From Schistosoma mansoni (lineage: Eukaryota; Platyhelminthes; Trematoda; Strigeidida; Schistosomatidae), in NCBI RefSeq assembly GCF_000237925.1, contig NW_017386006.1, forward strand, positions 496,001 through 560,000: a stretch of 64,000 nt of DNA, in the 5' to 3' direction. Each line of letters starts with the position of its first letter. Position 1 is the stretch's first letter. The translations under genes and the position numbers were made by a program. This document shows, one piece after another, positions 32,640-45,871 of the stretch. The notes beneath the pieces were generated by a model. The model had not been told where the DNA came from. It made no database searches and saw nothing but the letters and a program-made list of their open reading frames with translations.

Positions 32640-32870
32640 TTAATCTCATGGTTCAAGGGAAGACAAAAATGTATGCACCTACGCCACAGTGATCGATTTT
32701 GAGCCATGTCACCCAGTCTCCAACCATTGGTCACGTTAGTCACGCTGACCCCAACCATGTAGTCTGCAACTACCAACATGGCTCAGATCATAAGTCAGTG
32801 GCTTCAACACTGATGCCAGGATTTGGTTTGGCTGCCCCTAGCTTTCTTCCAATCATCCCCAAAGCTGACT
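32640..32870 (-). mobile_element. LINE fragment, extreme C-terminus
   Basis: On the minus strand it encodes DWKKARGSQTKSWHQ, then RLGDMAQNRSLWRRCIHF. These align with GWKKRRGGQCMTW and TLSDMAQNRSQWRSC at the end of the 60.5-kb LINE ORF, with enough divergence to be a sister subfamily. Confidence 0.75.
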
Positions 32871-33557
32871 AGTGTTAAGGATGGTTGCTACTACCTTGAC
32901 GTGGTGGACGCGCTTGTCTATCGTGATGAACCAATCAAGCTATACTGGCTAGAACAATCGTTCCTCAAGGTCCTACCATGCCAGACAGGTCGACTGAAGA
33001 GCAGTGAGACTAAGAGCAGAAAACCCAAAGTCCGAAGGTTGTCGTACTGCTAACTGCAGAGTTGTGACGACAATAAGGCGTTTCCTTCCGACGACTAGCA
33101 TAACAGCGATGCTGCCTCCCGACAAGGAGGGGTGGGTTTAGAAAAGGTCGACTCTTAAAATACACAACTCGCCTTACCCCACAGATTTCCATCTCCGGTG
33201 GTAAGATCCTAACAATCACAGAGCTAACACGGAAATTACCCACAAAACGTTCAGTCGTGATTGACCTGAAGCGGCTTTCTCTTTGGGCACTGTCATGCTT
33301 TAAGTCATTTTCTTTTTCAGGTACTTCTAGAAGGACCCTTTCACGGTGGAAGCAACCGGGAAGTGATAACCGCTCTCATACCTCTAACAGCACTCAAGAC
33401 CACTGTATTCATAGAAACGTGAATACACTTTGGAAAGAACTTTTCATAGTTGCTAGTTGTGTTTTTTTATCATGGACTGACACCAGCTATTATGCCGAAA
33501 CTTCATTTAGCCAAATGAATGGATTGATTTCGCGCCAAAATCCAAGACCTGTTATCG
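32871..33557. other. Repeat-like sequence of unassigned family
   Basis: GC-richer than its surroundings, with a 76-codon frame at 32823-33053 containing DVVDALVYRDEPIKLYW. It may be 5' untranslated LINE sequence, as its composition resembles the LINE ends nearby; I could not match it to another copy in this window. Confidence 0.3.
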
Positions 33558-34061
33558 TAAATGCCCTGGTACGGCCGAGAGTGGGGAGAGTCCGCTCTCC
33601 CTCTCGAAATGCTCTAACATGACCACGCGTATATAGCCTCTGCCAGGGAAGTCCTACTTACTGCCTTCTCGTGGCATTACTGTTGTTTACGAAATTGAGA
33701 GAACGAAAAGCGAATGTCCAGCGCTTTAACCGAGTTGGTGGACACCGCGAGTCCACCTAGTGGAGTTGGAAAACCCTGATTCCAAACTGATGGTGCACAT
33801 GGGCTCCAGTATCTTGAGGGAACAAATGGCGTATAAATCAATCGTTGGTCATCGGCTACCATGGGACTGCATCTCATTACGATGCTCCGCTGCCTTGTGG
33901 ATCAGACGTTTAGGCCAAAGGCTCCGGGTGTGGTCCTCTAAGAAAACCACCAGCTTCGGTTTGGGCAGCCGGGCAGTATCCCAGCCCTCACACAAATCAA
34001 ACGAGATTTGTGCGGCGCATATGTATCTGGTGCTTCCTTGTACCAATATTTATCTGTTCAA
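33558..34061 (+). mobile_element. SINE-like element, near full length
   Basis: Same family as 16446-16964: CCCTGG at 33564-33569, a hairpin after it, CCAGGG at 33643-33648, the conserved MVHMG frame (33760-34065), and the end GTGCGGCGCATATGTATCTGG followed by a short A/T tail. It is closer to the 21.3-kb copy than to the 16.4-kb copy (shared AACAAATGGCGTATAAATC). No clear target duplication found. Confidence 0.85.
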
Positions 34062-35948
34062 ATAATAATAAGTCTGATTGATTCGTCCGTCAATTATAGT
34101 CTCGCCGAAATGTACTACATACTAGAACGAGTAAACAGATTTGAATCGACACTCAAGCAATTAGCCTCGGACCCGATGTCTGCTAACTCAAGCTCATATG
34201 CATAAACAAGATTTTAACGAGAAATAAAGATAGTGATGTCAACAGTTATGGAGAATTAACTAGGCGGAAAAGCTCGAAAGTGAATGAAAAATGGGGATAC
34301 TTTACGTCGACTGATTGCTAGGGTCGTACCTTGAAGAGCCATAAAACTGATATCATTCACTCAATTCACTAGTCAAAAAAATACTAACTCCAGAATGACC
34401 CGACATTTGTGATAATATGAAGTCGTTTTGGAGGACCGTGGTCCGCGAGATTTCTCTAAGCGACCAAAAAAGTCGATCACTGCTTAAAAACGGTGAGTGG
34501 TGCAGATGCATCCCCTCTTCATATTACACCAAGCTATGAGCTTCATCATTACACTACACTTTTTAATCCTCAAACTTATCTCTTTTTCTCGAACCACTCA
34601 TAATTCCTTAAAGCTACATTCCGTTGACCAAACTGTCGGTGTGGTATCGCAGCCTGCTGATGGACACTTGTCACAACCTTTATGTTGTCGTTGACCGACT
34701 CACGACTGATAAATTGGACAAATCCAGTCCGCTTGTTGATCACATCTAACCTATTTGGAGATTTTAGTTTTTATTGTATTAACAGACGGAGCGTGAACAC
34801 AGTTCACATTATTGGCATGGTAGCTAACACAAGTATGGTCCCAAAACTGCTACTACACTCCTTCAAAAATGCGGCATAACTCGCTGAAATTGAAGTAACA
34901 TAGATGATACTTGAGTAACAACCCAGAAATCAATGCACGATTGTACAAAGGAATTTGCAAGACAGTCAACTACACGACAAATACAATGAAACAGGAATAT
35001 ATTGCTTGTAAGAAAGTAACTAACGTGGACACTGCAGTTAGGCATAGTGTTGTCGTACTTGAATGTCTTACCTGTGATGTTATTGGTTGGATGGTGTTAC
35101 TCAGACACACAATCATCGTACGGTAGGACTAAATCAATTGCGGAATTCAGCTTTTAGGTAAAAGGAAAACCTGCAAATCATGGGCTTTTAGTAATTACCT
35201 TCCGTACAGCATTAGGAGCGCGATCATAGTTTAACAATGGTTTCGAACAGGGTGGAAACTCCTTCCGATGGACCTAGACATTTAACATGGAATAGACCGT
35301 TACGATTGTTCATATTTGGTGTTCATCTTGAGGCTAGGGCAATAAGAATAAGTAAGATGGGTTATTAGGCTTTCGAGCTTTCCGAGTGATACGTTCAGCT
35401 CAACATGCCAAACCGTGCTTGCACTACACAACTTGTGGGAAAGTACATAGTTTGCAGTCGCAAATATGATGTACACGCGCTCGGTCAAATAATCCTAGCC
35501 TTCCGATTGTAACTGAGTTTCTGAATGACTGAAAATGGGGGTACTTGGCGTTACAATATGAAGAAAATTGTCATCAGTTCCACACGACCACCGAAATGGC
35601 AAACAACTAGTAGAATGCCTGAAACGCAGACAAGACTAGGATTTGAAAAATAACAGACAGTCCCCAAACTAGTTAACTTCTATCCAAGTTGACTACAAAG
35701 TAAATTGTAAAAGGAGAATGGGCAAAATTTCTACTCACGGTCAGCCATCTCTGATCAGCGCGTAACGACTGTCTCTCACTGATTAAAACACTTGCAAATA
35801 CTAAGTAAAATTTCCCCATTAGAAATACTAAAATTTAACATGCCAAGAAGAAAATCCATATTAGTTCTCTATCATAAATAAACTGTCGAGGAAACATTCA
35901 ACTTCTTTTTGTCAAGGTAATGAATCCTGTGTTTATTTGGTCATGGTG
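34062..35948. other. No gene recognised
   Basis: Several frames of 60-70 codons on both strands, none with a domain or exon support; no repeat assigned. Confidence 0.4.
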
Positions 35949-36925
35949 TGTGATGGTACAAATTCAATTTTTTTCGGATTTTCGGATTTTCGTAGTGTAG
36001 ATAGAGGCCTATGGCCTACGTCATTCCTTTTCTAGTATGCTTCCATAAGTGTCCATTCCTCTCTTGAATGAGTCAATTAAAGGTGCGGACACCACTGCTT
36101 CAGGTAGCAGTTTCCAAGAATCCATGACTCTGTGGAAAAATCAGTATACCACGGATATTTCGTTCGCTCTTGGCTCTTGGCTTCTCTACTCACCTCCTAC
36201 GTCCTCTGAGATGTCTCGAACTGATAGGAAGAAAAATGAAGGATATATCAGGTCCAAAATCATTTCCTAGTGATACTTACATCAAAATCAGATCACCTCA
36301 TAATCTGTGGCTGAACAGAGTGGAGAGAACTAGCTTATCAAGCCGCTCTTAATATTGTAAACCTCATAGTTTATCGAATCGCTCGGGTAGACTCCCTGAT
36401 TCCTTTTTCCAGGATATCTGAGTCACCTTTGAAACAGGGGCTTGCAACCTGAATACCGTATTTAGGATTAGTTCTCACAAAGGTTGTGTATACTGTAGCG
36501 AACACAGTAGTGTTGTACTTGGTAAAGGTTCTCCTGAAGCCCATAGCGTCCTAAAAGTCTCAGTAACAACCTCGTGGCAGTTGACAGCGGTCTTGAGATC
36601 ATGACTTAACGTCACCACAAAATCCTTGTGAGACCGCACCACGAGTGCTGGCACTTCCCTTATGCTGTACCTATTTACCCGTGCATCCTCAAAGTGCATG
36701 TAGACGCAGTTTGCCGCGTTGATGGATATCAACCACATTTTTGGATGAGCCTGAAGTGCGCATGCGTCTGTGTCTTCTGATATTTATCGCCAGATTTTTA
36801 GATCATCAGCATATAGTAACATTGGGGATTCAACTATACTTGGAGGTTCATTTACGTACAGTATAAAAAGTGAAGGACCCAAAACAGAACACTGAGTTAC
36901 TCCAAGAACTACTGAGATTAACGAA
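35949..36925 (-). mobile_element. CR1-type LINE fragment, RT C-terminal half
   Basis: On the minus strand it begins GVTQCSVLGPSLFILYVNE (motif B of CR1/SR1-type RT), then LLYADDLKIWR with the catalytic YADD at about 36801-36815, then a stop. The open frame 36738-36475 follows (NAANCVYMHFEDARVNRYSI, then SHKDFVVTLSHDLKTAVNC). The 3' end at about 35970-35995 has CGGATTTT repeated, like the short tandem repeats that end CR1 elements. Truncated and broken. Confidence 0.82.
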
Positions 36926-37029
36926 GGGCTCAAGGAATTTATTATTGCATTCTATCCACGACCGACCACGAATTTGTCAAGTTATTTTCGGACACATCTG
37001 CTTACTCTCTCTCTCTTCCTCTTTCTTCT

Positions 37030-37755
37030 GGTGTTCGACTGGATTATGAAGATCTCGACATCTGAAGGAAAGCAAGAAATACAATAGACAGCTCTGAATC
37101 AATTAGAAGAGTCGGACCACATGGATGACCTACCCCTCCTATTCCATACACACGAACAAATTCAGGTCAAGACAAACAGTGTAGCAGCAGTCTCTGAAGC
37201 AGTAGGCCTCAACGTACACAAGCGAAGAAGCAATATCCTCAAATACAACACAGAGAACACTAACCCAATCACACTTGATGGAGAAACTCTGGAAGAGATG
37301 GAGACATTCACGCACCTGGAAAGCATCGTCAATGAACATGGAGGATCCGATGCAGATGTAAATGCGAGGATCGGCGAAGTTAGGATAGCATTCCTACAAT
37401 TGAAGAATATATGAAACTCAAAACGTCTCTCAACCAATATCAAAATCACAATCTTCAATACGAGTATCAATACAGTTCTATTGTACAGATCTGAACCAAC
37501 ACGAAAAGAGCACAGGTATTTAAAAGCCGTTATCTAATCAGGATACTGGATATCCGTTGACCGGATACCATTAGCAACAGTCTACTGTGGTAGAGAACAA
37601 ACCAGCTTCCAAGTGAAGGGGAAATTAGGAAAAGACGTTGGAAGTGGATAAGACATAAATTAGGGAAGTAATCAAACTGCATCACGAAGCACTCTGCAAC
37701 CTGGAATCCTGGAGAGAAAAGGAAAGTAGTAAGACCAAGGAACACATCTTTGTGG
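37030..37755 (+). mobile_element. RTE-type LINE fragment, RT C-terminal third
   Basis: It starts at about DWIMKISTSEGKQEIQ, passes the catalytic region in decayed form (SDHMDDLPLLFHTHEQ), and contains the open frame 37121-37414 (TNPITLDGETLEEMETFTHL, NARIGEVR) and the C-terminal [11 protein letters not shown]-like stretch to about 37750. Close to the 0.6-kb fragment. Stops interrupt it. Confidence 0.85.
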
Positions 37756-38964
37756 TTACGAAGGCTACCCTGTGGTTTGTTTCAGATTCTTGGTGGGTTG
37801 TTGAAATCTGTAAACCTAGGCGATCTGGTAGATATGGTGGATAAAGTAATCTGAGTCTTCCTAGACAGCAGTGTTGTAAACTTAATCCAGGTATCCATCA
37901 CTTCTCGAAACTCATCCGAGTACATGTTCCCCTTGAAGTAACAATCAACTCACCTCTTCTTCAAGTTTCCTATGCATTGTGTATCTATTTTTAACTTTGA
38001 TGTACGACGTTCAGTTTCTCGAAAACGTTAGTACGACAGGTACTGTTCGCCGTATGGACAACAATGTTACTTCTCAGTGTGATCTTACACACAAACTAGT
38101 CACATCATGACTAGTTCATAATATTGGATTAGATCTATTAATCTAGTATCAAAAATAAGCGCACTAACACCGACCTAGAACTAATTCCTACAATCACTGG
38201 ATGTGTGGAACTACACTTTCTGTCTATGCACATCAGATTCTGCCGATCAATTCCATTTGATCAACCACTTCATCTGCTGGATTTCATTTGTTCTCTAAAC
38301 AAACTAAATAAGCAAGATGACCTTTCCATCAGATTAGGGCCGATAAGGTCATGTAGTAGCAAATTAATCCCCAAAATCAATAGCTCTATAAGTGTTCAAC
38401 ATTTGACGCCGACCCCATTATTTTCACCACACACACCTAGCTAAAGCTGCTCGGTAGTGCATCCGCACCAGATCATGAGTGCGTACGCCGTACTACACAT
38501 CCCTTTCTACCACTAGCCAGCTTGGAACAAATGTTCCTCGACACACCAATAGCCCCCCAAATATATCTTCGAACGTCTTCGTTTTTGACTTCCGATTTGA
38601 CTGGGTTGGCATACTTCGACTATAAATGTGTTACGTGTAAAGGCATTGTCAAACTCCAAATACTTGTGACATCTTTAGTTATAAAACTATGATATCGTGT
38701 TAATTCGACGTATCATTACCTATGTTGGACAGTCGCATCACGTCCATTCATTTTGGGTGAGTTGAAACTGTTAATTGAATAACGTAAGTGGAATCCATCA
38801 CAAAGATTTGGTCAACATTTTCACACTGACCAGCCCAGCTTAGAACCGTTCATCGCATGACTAATTCCTTTATTTCCCATAGTATTTTATATTTATTTTT
38901 ACCAGTCTTCACTTATAGAACTGTAAGTTCGTCGACTATTTCTTATATTAACTGTTCGGAAGGG
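37756..38964. other. No gene recognised
   Basis: Only short frames; the 79-codon frame at 38205-38444 has no domain I know. Confidence 0.4.
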
Positions 38965-39240
38965 ATGAAGGAAGCTCGACTGACTTTCGCCAACATCCGT
39001 CATTTATGGTTTGGGCAAGATGTGCGTCTTTCCATTGAAGGATGTGTCCACTGCACGGCAGTTCTCTCCTTCCCAATTTATGAGTTTGTAACGTTTCCAT
39101 TAGGAAAGATATCCGTAGATCAGTATTCACAGACCAGCAAAAATGATGATGTAATAACTTCAATCTACCCATGTTTGTGGGGCAAGACAGTACGGTTCCT
39201 TATGCTCATATGGGATATCATGAACTTATGTCATTGATGC
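38965..39240 (+). mobile_element. Decayed LINE fragment, C-terminal RT region
   Basis: The plus-strand frame includes ARLTFANIRHLWFGQDVRLS, which aligns with ARAAYANLGHLWRLRDVSLA of the 60.5-kb LINE, followed by IEGCVHCTAVLSFPIYEFVT against VKGRICSASVRVVLLYACET. The 126-codon frame around it is therefore a LINE relic. Confidence 0.75.
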
Positions 39241-40769
39241 TAATTTACCATGCAAAATACTATTTGAAATCATGTTGGTAACCTCGAATTGGTTCCACTT
39301 CCTACCGAGAAGTCTTATTACAAGCAAAACTGGATAATTCACTAAAACGAAGCCCGCTCATGACTCCATGAAATCTAAGAAAAATAGAATGAGCTCAAAC
39401 AGCTTCGACAAATAAGGAAGAAAGCCATTTGTGTATCAGAATACTGTTTTCCTTACTACATTTTTCGACCGAACACAATCCTAAATTTTCCGCTTCGTTT
39501 TGAGCCACCTTCGTTTCTACAGTTCGTTGTCCATTCATCACCATATTTACGCTTGTTTTCTTCGACCTGTTGGGATGCTCTTGTCTAAAAATTGTATTAA
39601 TAGAAGAGAATAAGATTAAATAGTTACACCTTAATTATTCCCCCGCAAGTGGCTCAACTTCAGTAGTCGTGAACACTATCCGACCTGCTCCTTGTCCCTT
39701 ACCTCCATTCTAGCTACCCCGAGACATACCACCGAAAACATATATGGAACGGGTGACTTCGTCCTGTGTCATCGTTAATGCTTCAGATGTTCCAGAATGT
39801 TAGATCCATTTTGAAAGTGAAAATCCCTCCATGCATACATGTGTGATTTCTTCCTTGTGGTTTCTTCATTTGTATATATTGTTAACTTGTTTGATGCTAA
39901 TTAAGTCTGTAACGTTTAATTTTCTTGGTTTTCTTATCGTTTTTATTGAGTCTCTATGTTCCTTACTGAACTGTATTTAGTTTGTTTTAATTGTCATTAT
40001 TCTGGCGGCTGCCATATTGACTACTCGATCTTTGATTGTGCGGTTTGATTTTGACTGGGATCGTGCATTTTTGGCTGTAATTTGGAGCACTTTCCCAGAT
40101 ATTGGGACACTTTGTGTTATAAAACGGCCGCTCAAACGGAATCTTACTTGATTTATCCAGAAAGGATAGAACAACACTCACCTTTTGGTGTTTTCGGTAA
40201 GTTTCATATATTTCTTACCACTTTGCTATCCATTGTAATTTAGATTGAATATTTTGGTATCAATTGTCGGTTGAATGACTGGGTGGTAATATTTGTTTAG
40301 GTAAATTTGTACATTTGTATATATGATGAAATTTAGGACCGTTATTACCCCCAAATCACCTTGTTTTGATTTTGACTGGGGGTGCGCGTCTCTAATTTTA
40401 CTCGTCAGTTATTCAACAAATCAAACCTAGTTGGAAACTAGGTTTACATCTTACACAGAAGGATATAAAGTCATGGTTTATAGAAGCTTTCAAAGTTAAG
40501 TGGATCTACTCCCGACCATCAGTTTTACGTCTCAACGCAACCTCCATGAAGCGACAACTTTCATTTTGACAGTACAAGGCTTACCAATATTAGTTACTTT
40601 CATATGTGAGAAGTGTAATTCCCCCTAATTCTATGACAAATGTAACTTACAAGCTATCAACCTAACTGATTAACCAATAACAGTGAAGCCTGTATCATCT
40701 TTAACAATTTAATCTTGCTCGTAAACTGGCATGCCTATGTAACATATTGTTCCCTGAGAATAAATAACT
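39241..40769. other. No gene recognised; a short internal repeat
   Basis: TTGATTTTGACTGGG occurs at about 40046 and again at about 40370, possibly the ends of a small unclassified repeat. Nothing else stands out. Confidence 0.35.
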
Positions 40770-41160
40770 ATTTCCAGTAGTACTCGATGACAGATGTCTT
40801 TGAACTACCCCTCACATATTGAGACAACTGAGTAGGCAGTGTCTGGGTTAGGAATAAGGTACTGGATTGATGGAGTAGTAGATCTTCATCACCGGAGGTG
40901 ATTGAGATACATGTTAAGTATGCCCACCTATCGCCTACCTCTAAGGGCGACTTGTTTTGGTGAAGAAGTATGCTGAAAGAAATCCAGGGGCAGCTAAACC
41001 GAAACATAGAATCCCTTCATGAAGTTGTTGAAAATTGAGTTGGGCCGTTTTATTAGGTGTAGACCGTGTTGGAGTTGGCGAGATTGTTGTAACCAATGGT
41101 TGGAGACTTTGAACTATCTTGCACAAAATCTTTTGCAGTAGCATATGCATCTAGCCAGAT
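40770..41160 (+). mobile_element. Old LINE fragment, C-terminal end
   Basis: GGTTGGAGACTTTG followed by a decayed LAQNL-like reading (41095-41140) and an upstream GCTGAAAGAAATCCAGGGGC (40972-40991) keep the order of the C-terminal WLETL-DMAQN and KK-RGG motifs of the 60.5-kb and 32.7-kb LINE copies. Heavily decayed. Confidence 0.5.
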
Positions 41161-42253
41161 TAGAGCAAACGCTTCTCGGTATATTGATAACGCATCAAAT
41201 ATATATTTCCAATCTCTTCGCATCTGACTTCTGATTTTAACCGATTGGGGAATATTCGAACATAGGTGTTACTGGTTTATAGTTACAAAACTACAATACC
41301 GGTCGTATCTTCAAATTCATATATATTTGGTACAAAGCACAAGAGGTTACACAGAGTAACCACGCCAACATGACTGACCCATCCCATTTCGATCTATTAC
41401 CTCCGCGTTCGTTATTACTGACCTTCTATCCTTGGTAAACGTGGAATGTGAATTTTCTCAGTTATCTTATGTTGGTCTTCCAGTATCGTGTAGTAAGAAC
41501 GAATACCACCGCACATCCATTTTTATCTTTCTCATAAGTCTGAGATGCTAAATTCCTTGCAACTTTTAACTGTTTTTATTTGACTAATCTATTTTTCTCG
41601 AGTTGTACCTTCTATATCTAATCTTCTCAGTCATCGATCAGACGGCTACTGCCTCTACAATTCCGGGATTTGTTGTGATGAATTCACCTCTCTGTGTTAC
41701 TAAGGTACAGAAACTTGAACGGGTGTACATACTTGATGGGGATGTTAGATCCCCAGAACTCATCTGGTAAATGTCTTATTTTTGTATTTCTACTTTAAAA
41801 ACGTGAGTTTCTTATCTTCGAGTTAAAAGCGCTCGTTTTCACCTTTATGTCGCATTCCCCACTTGAGAGAATCTTAAACGCTATTGGTTCGTTGTATCTT
41901 TAAGTCTCCTATTTTGTAACGCTTCCTAAGGACAATTTTATGCTGAATATATACGTTTTATTTGTGCCTGTTGTGATTACTTGTGCTTCTGGCTGCTTGT
42001 AGAATATACTTCCCCAACTTCGAACTTCGACTTTTCACTCTAGTTAGCGGGGCCGGGACGCGTCAGAATAGCTAGCTTATTGGTCTTTGGTCACAGAGTC
42101 TTTGTTCGTTCTCGGATTGAAGAACTCGTAATCGCTTCAAACATAACAATACATACCAGATTCTACATTGTGACTGATGGATTGAGTATCGATCAGCCTT
42201 CAAATTCAGCTGATTAACTCGTTCAGTACAAATAACCAGTCAAACTCAGGTTC
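41161..42253. other. No gene recognised
   Basis: No coding signal or repeat family identified. Confidence 0.4.
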
Positions 42254-42349
42254 TGTTGTGTCCGAACGAGAGTAAATTGTGAGTAACTTCCGGGAACTAA
42301 TTATGAACTGTTATTATTCATACATTCTTATTGTATAACTATCGAGTTG

Positions 42350-42381
<32 letters not shown>

Positions 42382-42787
42382 TTCTCTTATTACAAGCTAT
42401 CATTCGGCGTGTTGGCTACTATTACACGATTTACTCTTCTTAAGTTATTCCTAATCTATAAGCTACAGTCTCTCACACACAGCCACTTTTGACTTGATCT
42501 TGTATAATTGTTTGTGTTCGTTTTATTGTGTGATGTGTTTTGGTCTGCCAAAGTATAAACGAAGTATGTCTGCAATAAATTATTTATACAGTGAAAGCTG
42601 AGATTGTATTCTGGACTCATACGGGCAGGGCAAGGCAAGAAGAACTGATAAGGACTGAGAGTTGACTCCAGGCTGCTTGTATTGGCTAACGCATCATTGG
42701 TATGGTACAGTCCCAAGGTCGTATAGGTCGGTGTTCTGATCGGCGATCTTTTCATGTGATATGTTAACAGGTCATGAAAACATAACA
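42254..42787 (-). repeat. Solo LTR, reverse copy of the 19.9-kb LTR family
   Basis: 534 bases with TG...CA ends; flanks GGTTC and GGCTC match at four of five bases. Read on the minus strand it follows the 19874-20428 LTR through the blocks GAGTCCAGAA, CACATCACAC, TACAAGATC and GTGGCTGTG. It contains a TA microsatellite at about 42351-42377. Confidence 0.78.
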
Positions 42788-43624
42788 GGCTCTAAATCTA
42801 TGACTAAAGGTCTAACACTTTGTAGAGAGGATGACCCATAAAAGTTAACATAAAAATGAATTTATTCGTGTATTTCAACACTTCACACCTTGTCACTTCG
42901 TCGCAATTAACAGACATTTTTTGCACTATATTCCGAACATACTCCCACTGTTTCGAACCTCTTACGCTTAGTCACACTTTAATACACACTGCATTTGGTT
43001 AATGTAATTTATCTGCACTTTATTGATAGTTCACTCTGGTGACAGTAACTACTTGGAGTTCAACCCGCTGAATAAACGTGCCTTAGATTTTTTCGTTGCA
43101 AACAACAAGACCTCGACTCTTTGTTAAAGCGAACCTTGAAAGTATATCCTAGCGGGGCAAGTACAACCTTTTCTACTTGAACTTATGATAGAATCTTCTT
43201 GAGAATACTTTCATCCAGTCCGCTGATAGACTCTCACCCTCGCCGGTCATATACCAAATCCCTTAGATTGTCCTTCTGACCAGAATAAAATATTCTCAGA
43301 TGCATCAGAAATAAGCGCATCGCCTGGAATAACTGGTGTCTTTCCCATGACCTAGGTGACTGCTCATTTTACAGGGTATTACGTAACCTACATATTCACT
43401 GATTTAAATGAGATGGGACTACTCATCAGTGTCGGCTAGAAAAAATTGTGCAAAACAACTACATGTTTCTATAAAACGCTATGACGAAGAAAGTTCACAG
43501 TAGGTCGAATATTCTTGATATGGAATACCTAACAGTTCGCAATTCCTATAATAGGGCCATTAAAATACTGGCTAGGGAATTCCGGCACAATAATTCTTAG
43601 TCGGTGAAGTTTGAAACACTTAAA
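42788..43624. other. No gene recognised
   Basis: No coding signal or repeat family identified. Confidence 0.4.
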
Positions 43625-44530
43625 ATTAAAGAGATTCTAAAGTTTCTGAAATTACACAAGTCCGCTGGTTCGGACTGTATCAAACCAAGAGTCCTGAATG
43701 TATATGCTAAACGTCTTTGATTCCCTCTAGCTACTCTCATCAAGCATTCATTAGTCAAGCGTAAACTACCCTTTAGATGGAAAATGAAGGTAGTTATGTT
43801 AGCACATAGAATGACAAGAAGGGATCACCCATGTACAAATAAATTTCCTTGCTCTCCTCAGAGGTGAATTACATGAGAAGACTTAATTTTGGTCTCTTCA
43901 TAATTGACTTTCCAACAAGTTTATTATTTGTCAACTACAACACGGCTTCCTACCTGCCACGAAACACAAACCTACTGACTATCTGTAATAGCTGAACCAT
44001 CTCAGTAGAGTACAGTTATTCTGCGTATATTAACTTCTAAGACATTCAACAGAGTAGACCAACTCATTCTATCTCGAAAAACAAACTCCATGGGCATAAA
44101 TGAGTGCCTGATGATGTGACTCTCAAATTGCCTAGACGAGAGATTAAAAGCTGTTAGTGTACCGATCTGTTAGACTGGTTTTCTGTTAAAGTAATGTGAC
44201 ACAAGACTAAAATCTGGGACTGCCCCTTTTTTTGTCGTTGTGACTCTCGGACTCTCCTCTAAGCAGATGATATTAAAATCTAGAGGGAAGTAATTGGCCC
44301 AGATTACATTTTCACTCTCCAGGGAGGCTCACATAGAATACAAGCCGAAAACCACTTCCAGCTCAATATCCAGAGGTGTAGAATGCTAGTAAGGAACAGC
44401 AGAGACACTATATCCACCTCGTACTTCTAGATGAATTCCCGTGTCACCCGGGTGTCTCTTTCCACTGGCGTTCTTCAGTCAACAAAGCGAAATCACTGTC
44501 AAAGTTTCTTTCTAAGGCAGGTTGTAGAGG
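43625..44530 (+). mobile_element. CR1-type LINE fragment, strongly decayed RT
   Basis: The plus strand shows, with many stops, ILKFLKLHKSAGSDCIKPRV (start of the RT domain), RKLPFRWKMKVV, then FNRVDQLILSRKTNSMGIN (motif A region). The catalytic motif near 44262-44275 reads LL-stop-ADDIKI, a YADD whose Tyr codon is now TAA. Then come RILVRNSRDT-like and DLGVLQST-like pieces. Same superfamily as 35949-36925, older. Confidence 0.75.
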
Positions 44531-45871
44531 CAGTGAAATGTCACTAAGCACTAGCCAAATCATCTGGGAGTTGGGTCACTGAATATCGAACAGATCATCG
44601 ATCCCTGTTAAAGTCAAGGACAACAAGATGCGCATCAACTAATCATACTGCATGGACTGGCTCATGCAGTGGTGGTCTCATTAAAATCTCTGTACTCATT
44701 CTTACTAATATATTTATGTAATCATGCTCTTTGTGTTATACAGTCTTCAAAGCAAACATAGTACTTTAATACGTCGAATGTGGTAATCCACGTTAGATGC
44801 TGACCGCGGGTGTGACTTCGAAGTTAGCTTGTTCGTTACACCGTTCCCGTCTAACTCGAGTAGGCCCATAATCATTCGACATACATCATCAAAGTTGATG
44901 GTGATAACCTGACTTCAGAATAATCCAAGCTGTTCTTAGTGTTATCACAAGATCTCACCAAGAAAGAAGCTCGTGCGTTATGCCCTAAAAAGGATACTGC
45001 TCTCTTGAAAATTATTAAAAGATGAGCAATTAAATATGTACTCACGCCAAAAAATAAATGATATTCAGCTCGCCTAAAAGTTACTCCAAGTATTACTCCC
45101 AAATCACCCCTACTATCGAATAAACTCCTTTACTATGCAGTTTATAAAGAGAATGGCTTGCAAATCATACTTCCTTGTAACGAAGAACACACTCCAACTA
45201 CCTAGACACAGACCCAAAGGAACGAATTATCCCCTAGTTCATCCAAGCTGAGCTGAAGTCCATCTATCAGTTTATCGACAGAGTTTGTACTAATAATCCT
45301 ATTAGCTGTACTGATCACATTTCATGAATGCCAAGCCATAACATCACTTCGCTTCAACGAAAGAGCAAACTCAGAAATTTGCAAAGGCATTATCGTAGAG
45401 AGGAGTGAGAGGAAAATCCCTAATGTCTCGAGGCATACCGACAAAAACCAGGAATTTGCAAACGTTAAAGACTTTAAGATATGCTTAAGGGTTCATGGAT
45501 ACGATCTACTAAGCAATTAGGGCATTGAAAACTTATAGACAGATAGGTTTTAAGGTTAGTGGGGGTAGCTGTCAATGAAACCCTGTATACAGTAGTGTTT
45601 TTCCAGTTGCCTAACAGTTGTCCTGGCTCTGAAGAAACCTTTACTTTAGTGGCGAAAGCTGATAATTCCTCTAACAATTTGGGATAGATTTATGTGGTTT
45701 AAAGTCAGCTGAACTACTAGACTGACTCCGTGTAAAGGTGTTCTAATGCATTGTTTAGGTACTTCGTTAGAAGAAATCCCGTCTGGGGTTTTGAAATCCC
45801 CAAGGTCGTGGCGTTGATTTGTTTTGTATTCGTATTTGTTCATCGGATTACATTTCTCCAATGGACTTGTG
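44531..45871. other. 5' flank of the zinc-finger gene; no clear feature
   Basis: May contain the downstream part of the CR1 relic and the promoter or 5' UTR of the following gene. The stretch at 44870-45470 has short coding-like runs (for example SQDLTKKEARALCPKKD) that I cannot place. Confidence 0.35.

Noticed and set aside
32823-33053. A small plus-strand gene with the run DVVDALVYRDEP
   Set aside because: It lies next to a LINE end, in sequence that looks repeat-derived, and has no exon structure; left unassigned.
42351-42377. A TA-repeat replication origin or promoter
   Set aside because: A plain dinucleotide microsatellite inside a solo LTR.
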